A program made the translations under genes and the position numbers. A DNA stretch of 9,046 nucleotides, taken from positions 3,713-12,758 of the forward strand of contig DCHJ01000086.1 of assembly GCA_002314805.1 (NCBI GenBank). The letters run 5' to 3'. The DNA is from Lachnospiraceae bacterium UBA1755. Lineage in GTDB: Bacteria; Bacillota; Clostridia; Lachnospirales; Lachnospiraceae. A model generated the notes under the pieces. It was not told where the DNA came from. It did no database searches and was given only the letters and a program-made list of their open reading frames with translations. Each line of letters begins with the position of its first letter. Position 1 is the stretch's first letter. Below, piece after piece: positions 1 through 5,959 of the stretch.

Positions 1-78
1 AGCCGGTGCTTTATTATCAGCCGTATCTTTGATACGAAGCTCATGCGTCTTTTGGGAGGCAAAAACGGCTGCCGGTGA
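1..78 (+). CDS. Possible 3' end of an unidentified upstream gene
   Basis: Frame 1 is open from the window edge to a TGA at 76-78 and reads 25 residues ending in RLLGGKNGCR. Its codons resemble those of the genes downstream better than frame 2 (stop at 83-85) or frame 3 (stop at 28-30). A hairpin lies inside it: CGTATC 22-27 pairs with GATACG 31-36. The piece is too short to assign a family, and it may not be coding at all. Confidence 0.25.
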   Translation, partial: SRCFIISRIFDTKLMRLLGGKNGCR

Positions 79-143
79 GGCATAGTCTTCAGGATTGTAC
101 CTGCGCAGTATGCAGGATCATCGGAAAAGTATTAAGAAAAGCT

Positions 144-175
144 ATAGCGCCTTGCGTATTGCCGGGCGCTATTTT
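144..175 (+). terminator. Candidate intrinsic terminator of the upstream unit
   Basis: ATAGCGCC (144-151) and GGCGCTAT (165-172) form a perfect 8-bp stem with a 13-base loop. An A-run lies just before it (137-140) and TTTT (172-175), followed by A/T-rich DNA, just after. The T-run is short, so termination may be weak or partial. It would separate the upstream gene from the ATP synthase operon. It overlaps the candidate promoter at 152-180. Confidence 0.4.
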
Positions 176-180
176 ATAAT
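152..180 (+). promoter_or_regulatory. Candidate sigma-A promoter of the atp operon
   Basis: A perfect -10 box TATAAT lies at 175-180, 17 bases after a partial -35 box TTGCGT at 152-157. A start of transcription near 186-188 would leave a leader of only about 8 bases before the TTG start codon at 195. The -35 lies in the loop of the candidate terminator and the -10 follows its T-run. Perfect -10 sequence and ideal spacing support it; the poor -35 match and lack of mapped transcripts limit it. Confidence 0.5.
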
Positions 181-194
181 AATATAGGTTTATT

Positions 195-449
195 TTGAAA
201 GATTTGAAACAGACAATCAGGATATTACCGTCACTGGGGCAGATCGGACTATCGATTGTGATACCGATTCTTTTTTGCGTATTACTGTGCAGCTGGCTCG
301 TCTCAAGAGGTGTGGGAATGTGGGTATATATCCCCGGCTTTTTCTTCGGGCTGGGAGGATCGGCAGCCTCGGCATACAAGGTATATAAGGCACATAGGAA
401 GGATGCCGGGAAGAAGAAAAAACCGGTGGCTTTCAATTCGCATTACTAG
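195..449 (+). CDS. atpZ: AtpZ/AtpI-family small membrane protein
   Basis: This 84-residue protein looks like the AtpZ family (F0F1-ATPase gene 1, Pfam ATPase_gene1), which often opens atp operons in Firmicutes. Visible features are a short N-terminal segment, a first membrane helix at about residues 14-34 beginning with the family-like LGQIGLSIVIPILF, a turn, a second helix at about 42-63 rich in Gly and Phe, and a basic tail (KVYKAHRK and a Lys run). Members have been implicated, with AtpI, in Mg2+/Ca2+ supply or c-ring assembly; the exact role here is inferred. The start is TTG at 195, with only a minimal AGG (186-188) as ribosome binding site. A second TTG at 204 is possible, and no ATG occurs before residue 42. 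It is the first gene of the operon, followed by a 178-base gap to atpI. Confidence 0.8.
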   Translation: MKDLKQTIRILPSLGQIGLSIVIPILFCVLLCSWLVSRGVGMWVYIPGFFFGLGGSAASAYKVYKAHRKDAGKKKKPVAFNSHY

Positions 450-452
450 TAC

Positions 453-473
453 TGTATCCGTTAATCGGATACA
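453..473 (+). promoter_or_regulatory. RNA hairpin after the atpZ-like gene
   Basis: TGTATCCG (453-460) and CGGATACA (466-473) form a perfect 8-bp stem with a 5-base loop, starting 4 bases after the atpZ-like stop codon. No T-run follows, so it is not a standard terminator. It could mark an RNA processing or stability point between the first gene and atpI. Function is not shown by the sequence. The rest of the 178-base gap holds no convincing gene. Confidence 0.45.
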
Positions 474-627
474 CCATTAAATGCCAGGTACAGGCTCTGG
501 TTCAGCGGATATTTGAAAATTGATCCTGTGTAGTGATCTACGGGATGAAATGCCGGGAATCAGTATGAAAGAATACAGCTTTTTGAGCGGATTTATGCCC
601 GGTCTGTCTGCGGAATGGAGATTTTTT

Positions 628-1146
628 ATGAAGATACAGAAGGCGGTTAAGGACGAGACCATCAAGGTAGCAGCCGGCGAGGCGATAGGTGTCGCAGTGA
701 TGCTTCTTGTATGGCTGATCATCCACCTGCTGGCACCGGCAGTGCCCTTTGATTATAAGGTGGTGCTTGCGGCTGTCCTTGGAGGGATCGTTGCGGTGGG
801 CAATTTCCTGCTGCTGGGGCTCTCGGTCCAGAGACTGGCAGCTATTGAAGACAGCGATGCGGGCAAGCGCTATTTCAAGTCCACATACCGCAAGAGGATG
901 CTGCTGCAGATCCTCTGGGGAGTGCTTGCGTTTGCTCTGCCGTGCTTTAATGGCATTGCAGGGGTAATACCGCTTCTTTTCCCGACTTTTATCATCAGAA
1001 CTGCGGGTGTGAAGGATGCAGTAAGCGGCATGCTTAAGAAGGAAAAAACAGGTGAAGCTTCAGACGGCGGCAAGCCGAAGAAGGACATAGCAGATGAAGC
1101 AGCAGGCGGCACTCCCGGAGTGATCTCAGGAGGAAGTGAAGAGTAA
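628..1146 (+). CDS. atpI: ATP synthase accessory protein AtpI
   Basis: Integral membrane protein of the ATP synthase I family, known in Na+ synthases to help assemble the c-ring and elsewhere linked to Mg2+ transport. From the ATG at 628 it is 172 residues. An amphipathic start is followed by hydrophobic segments at about residues 17-37, 42-65 and 90-125 (the last can span twice), consistent with four membrane helices. The tail from about residue 128 is hydrophilic and rich in Lys, Glu and Gly, making the protein longer than the usual roughly 120-130 residues. The reading frame is open back to a TTG at 520, but only the ATG at 628 has a convincing ribosome binding site (GGAG 617-620, 7 bases away) and begins with a family-like MKIQKAVKDET. 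Starts at 550 or 565 are less likely. atpB follows 39 bases later. Confidence 0.85.
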   Translation: MKIQKAVKDETIKVAAGEAIGVAVMLLVWLIIHLLAPAVPFDYKVVLAAVLGGIVAVGNFLLLGLSVQRLAAIEDSDAGKRYFKSTYRKRMLLQILWGVLAFALPCFNGIAGVIPLLFPTFIIRTAGVKDAVSGMLKKEKTGEASDGGKPKKDIADEAAGGTPGVISGGSEE

Positions 1147-1164
1147 GCTTCAGAAAACACTATC

Positions 1165-1176
1165 GAAAGGAGATGA
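1165..1176 (+). promoter_or_regulatory. Near-consensus ribosome binding site of atpB
   Basis: GAAAGGAGATGA matches the full anti-Shine-Dalgarno complement (AAAGGAGGTGA) at all but one base. It lies just upstream of the atpB ATG at 1186 and is the longest such match in the window, predicting strong initiation for subunit a. Confidence 0.75.
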
Positions 1177-1185
1177 TGCGGTTTT

Positions 1186-1950
1186 ATGGAGATAGAAGTA
1201 ACCGGTGCAAGGATATTTGCGACAATACCTACCGGTATCCCTATACTCGGAGACTTTCATATTACTGAGACCCTTGTCGTAAGCTGGATCGTCATGGCTG
1301 TCATCACCGGTCTGTGCATATGGATGACCAGGGGCCTTAAAGTGGAGAATATCTCCAAACGGCAGGCAGTGGCAGAATGGCTGGTTGAGCTTGTGGACGG
1401 TTTTGTAGGCGAGAATACGGGTCATAAACCGCAGTTCAAACGGCTTGTACCATTTATTGCGGCTCTCTTTGCCACCAGCGTCGTATCCAATCTGATCTCA
1501 CTGACGGGTCTGAGGAGTCCGACAGCCGATCTGTCAACAGAGGCTGCGTGGGCGATAGTGGTTTTCATTATGATAACCGCTGAGAAGTTTAAGTCTATGG
1601 GCTTTGTGGGATACTGGAAGGCATTTACGGAGCCGATATTCCTTATGACGCCTTTCAACATACTCAGTGAGCTGGCGACTCCGGTGGGAATGGCCTGCCG
1701 ACACTTTGGCAATATCCTGTCGGGTATAGTTATCAACGGACTGCTCTATGCTGCACTGGCATATCTGTCGGCCAAGCTTTTCGGACTGATCCCGGGGGCC
1801 GTAGGAAAGCTGCTGTCGCAGATACCTTTCCTGGATGTGGGAATTCCGGCCTTCCTGTCAGTATATTTTGACTGGTTTACCGGAGTGATGCAGGCATTTA
1901 TCTTCTGTATACTGACACTTCAGTATATCAACAATGCTTCGGAGGGATAG
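1186..1950 (+). CDS. atpB: F1Fo ATP synthase subunit a
   Basis: This 254-residue membrane protein forms the two ion half-channels beside the c-ring. The essential stator arginine is R172 in CRHFGNILSG, corresponding to E. coli R210. The C-terminal QAFIFCILTLQYI (236-248) is the classic last-helix signature, and PTADLSTEAAW (112-122) matches the conserved loop and helix before the channel. About five to six hydrophobic helices are visible. Two channel positions differ from E. coli: the residue nine after the arginine is I181 (E219 in E. coli), and seven before Q236 is D229 (H245 in E. coli). The RHFGN form in place of RLFGN is also notable. The ATG at 1186 is fixed by the near-consensus ribosome binding site. 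It lies between atpI and atpE as in the standard operon. Confidence 0.97.
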   Translation: MEIEVTGARIFATIPTGIPILGDFHITETLVVSWIVMAVITGLCIWMTRGLKVENISKRQAVAEWLVELVDGFVGENTGHKPQFKRLVPFIAALFATSVVSNLISLTGLRSPTADLSTEAAWAIVVFIMITAEKFKSMGFVGYWKAFTEPIFLMTPFNILSELATPVGMACRHFGNILSGIVINGLLYAALAYLSAKLFGLIPGAVGKLLSQIPFLDVGIPAFLSVYFDWFTGVMQAFIFCILTLQYINNASEG

Positions 1951-2025
1951 AAGTATCAGCCGCAGCATAATGACACAGAATCAAAAAGTATATCAATCAG
2001 ATTAATATTTAGGAGGAATAATACA

Positions 2026-2307
2026 ATGGGTGACTATCAGATTTTAGCAAAAGGTATTGCACTGGCAGGCTGCGCGATCGGCGCAGGTCTTGCACTTATC
2101 GCAGGTATCGGCCCCGGTATCGGTGAAGGAAATGCTGCAGCCAAGGCACTTGAAGCTATCGGCAGACAGCCGGAGTGCAAGAGTGAGGTAACAAGTACCA
2201 TGCTTCTTGGTATCGCATGCGCGGAGACAACAGGTATCTACGGTTTCGTTACAGGCCTTTTACTTATCTTTGTTGCCCCGGGCACATTCATGAAATTCCT
2301 CAGCTGA
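2026..2307 (+). CDS. atpE: F1Fo ATP synthase subunit c, Na+-type
   Basis: This 93-residue hairpin protein is the rotor ring subunit that binds the coupling ion. Helix 1 (about 7-45) carries the Gly-rich GAGLALIAGIGPGIGEG. The polar loop is RQPE (47-50). Helix 2 (about 54-84) carries the ion-binding AETTGIY (66-72). E67 is the essential carboxylate. T68 and Y72 match ligand positions 66 and 70 of the Ilyobacter tartaricus Na+ ring, and E34 occupies the position of its Q32. Two glutamates with Thr and Tyr resemble the two-carboxylate Na+ site of Fusobacterium nucleatum, so Na+ coupling is inferred. Three cysteines (C16, C51, C65) are present, C65 within the binding-site stretch. AGGAGG at 2011-2016 lies 9 bases from the ATG, a strong initiation site as expected for the most abundant subunit. 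Confidence 0.97.
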   Translation: MGDYQILAKGIALAGCAIGAGLALIAGIGPGIGEGNAAAKALEAIGRQPECKSEVTSTMLLGIACAETTGIYGFVTGLLLIFVAPGTFMKFLS

Positions 2308-2493
2308 CGCGCAGATCTGCCGGAGATATCTTCGGAACGGACGGTTCCGTGACATCAGACCGGCGGCAAAAAACGGGTGTCAATGTGGTGACCGACCACA
2401 GAAAATCAGCTCCGTGCCATTCCGCAGGTGTATGTGATGGCAGATGAGCAGTAACAGGCAACAGGGTGTTAAAGTTATGAAAGGCAGAGAATA
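2308..2493 (+). promoter_or_regulatory. Structured atpE-atpF intercistronic region
   Basis: At 186 bases this is by far the longest gap among the atp subunit genes. Three hairpins can be drawn: CGGAAC 2333-2338 with GTTCCG 2344-2349 (5-base loop); TGTGGT 2384-2389 with ACCACA 2395-2400 (5-base loop); TGCCAT 2415-2420 with ATGGCA 2437-2442 (16-base loop). None is followed by a T-run. Two five-codon ORFs lie near the end (2437-2454 and 2477-2494). The likely role, by analogy with other operons where c is needed in many copies, is to protect or separate the atpE message from the genes downstream. This is inference. Confidence 0.5.
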
Positions 2494-2494
2494 A
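2477..2494 (+). CDS. Candidate leader mini-ORF before atpF
   Basis: The reading frame ATG AAA GGC AGA GAA TAA encodes MKGRE. An AGGGTG (2463-2468) sits 8 bases before its ATG as a plausible ribosome binding site. Its stop codon overlaps the atpF start as TAATG (2492-2496), an arrangement that allows stop-start re-initiation. Its short length means it could easily arise by chance, and no product is claimed. Confidence 0.25.
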   Translation: MKGRE

Positions 2495-2997
2495 TGCAGA
2501 CACAGGATCTAGTTACAATAGTGCCGTGGACCTTCATAGCACAGATCTGCAATCTTTTTATACAGATCTTCCTTATCAAAAAATTCCTGCTTGGTCCTAT
2601 ACGCAAGGTGATCGAGAAAAGAAAGATGCTCGCCACAGAGGAGCTGGACAAGGCAAGGGAGTCCGGCGCGCAGGCAGCTGCCATGAAGGAAGAGTATGAA
2701 AAGAGCATTGCCGATGCAAAGTCCGAAGCTAATGAGATCATCGCAATTGCAAACAGGACAGCAGAGGCAAGGGCTGATGAAATCCTCAGAAAAGCAGCCG
2801 AGGAGGCGGCCGCTCTTAAGAACAAGGCTGCGGCAGATATCGAGCAGGAGAGGAAGACAGCTGTCAACGAGGTCAAGGACGAGATCGGTTCCATGGCGAT
2901 GGAAATTGCAGGCAAGGTGATCGGACGCGAGATCAGTGAGGAAGACCATAAGAAGCTCATTGATGATTTCATAGAAAACGTGGGTGATAAGAAATGA
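2494..2997 (+). CDS. atpF: F1Fo ATP synthase subunit b
   Basis: This 167-residue peripheral stalk protein forms a dimer linking subunit a to delta and the alpha subunits. One N-terminal membrane helix lies at about residues 7-30, starting with the family-like TIVPWTFIAQICN. It is followed by KKFLLGPIRKVIEKRK (29-44), which marks the membrane exit and the conserved Arg. A long charged, alanine-rich coiled coil spans about 45-135. The C-terminal AMEIAGKVIGREIS (135-148) fits the delta-binding end. The start at 2494 has a modest ribosome binding site (AAAGG 2480-2484) and overlaps the stop of a five-codon mini-ORF. Its stop overlaps the atpH start by four bases (ATGA, 2994-2997), so translation of b and delta is probably coupled. 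Confidence 0.96.
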   Translation: MQTQDLVTIVPWTFIAQICNLFIQIFLIKKFLLGPIRKVIEKRKMLATEELDKARESGAQAAAMKEEYEKSIADAKSEANEIIAIANRTAEARADEILRKAAEEAAALKNKAAADIEQERKTAVNEVKDEIGSMAMEIAGKVIGREISEEDHKKLIDDFIENVGDKK

Positions 2998-3533
2998 CGG
3001 ATACTGCTGTTAATTATGGCAACAGCCTGTATGAGTTATCAGCGGAGGAAGGTCTCACGGATCCTATGCTGTCGGATATTGAGGCAGTTGCAGATATATT
3101 CAGGAAGAATCCGGAATACATCAGGCTTCTGAGCGAGATATCTGTCTCCAAAGAGGAGCGGTTAAAGCTCATTGATGATGCATTCCGCGGCAGCGTACAT
3201 CAGTATCTGCTCAATTTTATCAAGCTGCTCTGCGAGGGGAGAATGCTTTCCGAGTTTTACGGATGCGCAAGGCAGTTCCGGAAAAGATATAATGTCGATC
3301 ACAATATCACGGAAGCAGTCGTTACGACCGCGTATGCCCTGGACAGTGCCCGGAGGGAGGCACTGCGGGATAAGCTTGAAAAAATGAGCGGGAAAGAAGT
3401 GAGGCTTATTGAAAAGGTTGATACCGGCTTCATAGCAGGCATCCGCGTCGAGATCGACGGCAAACAGTACGAGGGTACTGTGACAGCCAGACTTGATGCG
3501 ATGAAGAAACAGATCACAGATATTAAAATATAA
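2994..3533 (+). CDS. atpH: F1Fo ATP synthase subunit delta
   Basis: This 179-residue OSCP/delta protein joins the b stalk to the top of the alpha3beta3 head. The N-terminal helical domain (about 1-105) begins with the typical AVNYGNSLYELSAEEG. The C-terminal domain ends with the family hallmark DTGFIAGIRVEIDGK (143-157), followed by GTVTARLDAMKKQI, equivalent to the usual DGS-type strand and final helix. Length is normal for the family. The ATG at 2994 shares four bases with the atpF stop codon, and no strong independent ribosome binding site is visible, so expression likely depends on ribosomes finishing atpF. atpA begins 14 bases after its stop. Confidence 0.96.
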   Translation: MTDTAVNYGNSLYELSAEEGLTDPMLSDIEAVADIFRKNPEYIRLLSEISVSKEERLKLIDDAFRGSVHQYLLNFIKLLCEGRMLSEFYGCARQFRKRYNVDHNITEAVVTTAYALDSARREALRDKLEKMSGKEVRLIEKVDTGFIAGIRVEIDGKQYEGTVTARLDAMKKQITDIKI

Positions 3534-3547
3534 AGGCGGAGATACAT

Positions 3548-5068
3548 ATGCAGTTAAATCCCGAAGAGATTTCCAAGGTGATTCGCAGTCAGATAAAGTA
3601 CTACGAGAATGCCATAGAGAAGTCAGAGACCGGAACCGTACTTATGGTAGGTGACGGGATCGCAAAGGCCAGCGGTCTTACCGACTGTATGTCGGGCGAG
3701 CTGCTGGAATTTGAAGACGGTACCATGGGCATGGCGCAGAACCTTGAAGAAAACAGTGTTTCAATCGTGCTTTTCGGATCTGATCAGGGGATAGGCGAAG
3801 GTCAGACCGTAAAGCGTACAGGAAAGGTAGTATCGGTTCCGGTCGGAGAGGCATTGATCGGCAGAGTTGTCAATGCTATCGGTCAGCCTGTTGACGGAAA
3901 GGGACCAATAGATACAGATGCCTTCAGACCGGTAGAATCACAGGCACCCGGTATCTGTGAGCGTCAGCCCGTAAAGGAGCCGCTGCAGACGGGAATCAAA
4001 GCTATCGATTCAATGATCCCCATCGGAAGAGGACAGAGGGAGCTTATCATCGGTGACCGTCAGACTGGAAAGACGACCATAGCAGTTGATACCATCATCA
4101 ACCAGAAGGGCAACGGAGTGATCTGTATTTACGTTGCCATCGGGCAGAAGAGATCGACGGTTTCGGGTCTTGTCGAGGATCTGAGAAAAGCCGGTGCCAT
4201 GGACTATACCATAGTGGTTTCAGCATCGGCATCGGAGCCATCACCGCTTCAGTACATAGCTCCGTATTGCGGGTGTGCAATGGGAGAGTATTTCATGGAA
4301 AAGGGCCGGCATGTACTTATCATCTATGATGATCTGAGCAAGCATGCTGTTGCATACAGAGCACTTTCTCTCCTTATCAGGAGACCTCCGGGACGTGAGG
4401 CTTATCCGGGTGATGTGTTCTATCTTCACTCAAGACTGCTTGAGAGAGCCGCAAAGCTCTCCGATGAAAGAGGGGGAGGTTCCCTGACGGCACTGCCGAT
4501 AATAGAGACTCAGGCAGGCGATGTGTCAGCATACATCCCCACAAATGTAATATCAATTACAGACGGACAGATATTCCTTGAGACAGAGCTTTTCCACTCA
4601 GGACTTATGCCGGCTATCAATCCCGGTATATCGGTCTCACGTGTAGGCGGCAATGCTCAGATCAAGGCAATGAAGAAGGTTGCGGGAAGTCTCAAGCTCC
4701 TGTACTCACAGTACCGTGAGCTGCAGAGCTTTGCACAGTTCGGATCAGACCTTGATGCCGATACCAGAGCAAGGCTGGCGCAGGGCGAGAGGATCGTTGA
4801 GATACTTAAGCAGGACAAGAACAATCCTGTTCCTGTTGAGAAACAGGTGGCGATCATTTATGCGGCAACAAAGGGCTATCTCGATGCTGTGGAGACTGCC
4901 AGTGTCAGGGATTATGAGACGGGACTGTATCAGTTCCTGGACAGCGATGCCGACGGACTGAAGGCTATGCAGGAGATAGCGGCATCGGGAAGTCTGTCTG
5001 CAGAGACAGAGGAGATACTCATTAAGGCGCTTGACAGCTATGGTACAGAATTCAGTAAGCTGATTTAA
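3548..5068 (+). CDS. atpA: F1 ATP synthase subunit alpha
   Basis: This 506-residue non-catalytic nucleotide-binding subunit alternates with beta in the cytoplasmic F1 head. Domains in order are an N-terminal helix that contacts delta, a beta barrel (about 25-95), the nucleotide domain and a C-terminal helical bundle. The Walker A motif is GDRQTGKT (169-176) and the Walker B strand HVLIIYDDL (255-263). The alpha/beta signature PAINPGISVS (355-364) runs into the arginine finger R365 in SRVGG, which completes the beta active site. Length and motifs are those of a full, functional alpha chain. GGCGGAG (3535-3541) precedes the ATG at 3548. atpH and atpG lie 14 bases away on either side, so this is one transcript with its neighbours. 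Confidence 0.98.
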   Translation: MQLNPEEISKVIRSQIKYYENAIEKSETGTVLMVGDGIAKASGLTDCMSGELLEFEDGTMGMAQNLEENSVSIVLFGSDQGIGEGQTVKRTGKVVSVPVGEALIGRVVNAIGQPVDGKGPIDTDAFRPVESQAPGICERQPVKEPLQTGIKAIDSMIPIGRGQRELIIGDRQTGKTTIAVDTIINQKGNGVICIYVAIGQKRSTVSGLVEDLRKAGAMDYTIVVSASASEPSPLQYIAPYCGCAMGEYFMEKGRHVLIIYDDLSKHAVAYRALSLLIRRPPGREAYPGDVFYLHSRLLERAAKLSDERGGGSLTALPIIETQAGDVSAYIPTNVISITDGQIFLETELFHSGLMPAINPGISVSRVGGNAQIKAMKKVAGSLKLLYSQYRELQSFAQFGSDLDADTRARLAQGERIVEILKQDKNNPVPVEKQVAIIYAATKGYLDAVETASVRDYETGLYQFLDSDADGLKAMQEIAASGSLSAETEEILIKALDSYGTEFSKLI

Positions 5069-5082
5069 CCGGGAGGGCAGAT

Positions 5083-5940
5083 ATGGCTCAGAATATGAAA
5101 GCAGTCAAGCTGCGCATGAAGAGCATACAGAGCACCAGGCAGATCACAAATGCCATGGGGCTTGTTGCTGCGTCCAAGCTGAGGAAAGCCAAGGACAAAG
5201 CAGATGCGGCGCTTCCGGCTTTTAAGATATTGAGAAGGACACTTAACAATATCGCTGACAGCAATAAGGATTTTACATCCCCGTATACCAGGCCCGGCAG
5301 GAGCGGGAAATGGTGCTTTGCGGTAATCGCAGGTGACAGGGGACTTGCCGGAGGCTATAATGCCAACCTGTTCAGGTATGTTGCGGCCCGGACGGAGGGA
5401 AAGGACTGCGTGTTTCTTCCCATAGGCAATAAGGCGGTTGAGTATTACACCAAGAGAGGTGCCGCTATGGCTGACCGTCAGTTCAGCGAAGCAGCCGACA
5501 TCTCCATATCTGAATGCTTTGATATAGCCAGGTATCTCTGTGAAAAATTCAAGGAGGGTGAGTTCGGACATATAGCTCTGTGCTATACGGAATTTGAGAA
5601 CATGCTCACTATGAAGACTAAGGATATACCTGTGCTCCCCTTGAGTGATTTTGCGGGAGAGCAGGATGAGGATGAGGAGACAGTCAGGAGGATCATCGAG
5701 TACAAGCCGGGTCCGGAGGAGGTCTTCAACGCAATAGTTCCGGAATATGTATCCAATATCGTATACAGTGCTGTATGCGAATCACTGGCAAGTGAGCTTG
5801 CGGCAAGAAGAAATGCCATGGATGCCGCCACAAAGAATGCAGAAGAGATACTTGAAAAGCTTGAGCTCAGCTACAACAGGGCAAGACAGGCAAGCATTAC
5901 ACAGGAGATCACGGAGATCGTTGCCGGGGCATCCGATTGA
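5083..5940 (+). CDS. atpG: F1 ATP synthase subunit gamma
   Basis: This 285-residue central shaft subunit rotates within alpha3beta3 and docks on the c-ring. The N-terminal helix has the conserved LRMKSIQSTRQITNAMGLVAASKL pattern (residues 10-33). The Rossmann-like middle carries the hallmark GDRGLAGGYN (84-93). The C-terminal helix includes AARRNAMDAATKNA (about 240-253) and the family signature SITQEITEIVAGA (271-283), which reaches the top of the head. It is slightly acidic around residues 190-200 (EQDEDEE), probably a surface loop. GGGAGG (5071-5076) sets the ATG at 5083. atpD starts 19 bases after its stop. Confidence 0.97.
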   Translation: MAQNMKAVKLRMKSIQSTRQITNAMGLVAASKLRKAKDKADAALPAFKILRRTLNNIADSNKDFTSPYTRPGRSGKWCFAVIAGDRGLAGGYNANLFRYVAARTEGKDCVFLPIGNKAVEYYTKRGAAMADRQFSEAADISISECFDIARYLCEKFKEGEFGHIALCYTEFENMLTMKTKDIPVLPLSDFAGEQDEDEETVRRIIEYKPGPEEVFNAIVPEYVSNIVYSAVCESLASELAARRNAMDAATKNAEEILEKLELSYNRARQASITQEITEIVAGASD

Positions 5941-5948
5941 TAATAGTC

Positions 5949-5955
5949 AGGAGGT
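5949..5955 (+). promoter_or_regulatory. Ribosome binding site fixing the atpD start
   Basis: CAGGAGG lies 4 bases before the ATG at 5960 when counted from its last G, with the core AGGAGG at 5950-5955. The reading frame is open upstream to 5747 inside atpG, but this site and the family-typical MESKHVGKVIQATGPV start show that 5960 is the true beginning. Confidence 0.8.
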
Positions 5956-5959
5956 ACAG

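Noticed and set aside
520..627. N-terminal extension of AtpI from a TTG start
   Set aside because: No ribosome binding site is seen before the TTG, the 36 extra residues are not family-like, and the ATG at 628 has a good site.
2217..2447. Overlapping + strand frame (76 codons) running from atpE into the gap
   Set aside because: It has no ribosome binding site, most of it overlaps atpE in another frame, and its product is not protein-like.
2475..2972. Long antisense open frame (165 codons) opposite atpF
   Set aside because: It mirrors the alanine- and lysine-rich codons of atpF, has no ribosome binding site and gives a low-complexity Ser/Ala product.
5065..5571. Antisense open frame opposite atpG
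   Set aside because: It is a shadow of the gamma gene with no recognisable domain or ribosome binding site.
5747..5959. N-terminal extension of atpD into atpG
   Set aside because: The extension is out of frame with atpG, its product has no beta subunit character, and a strong ribosome binding site plus family length place the start at 5960.
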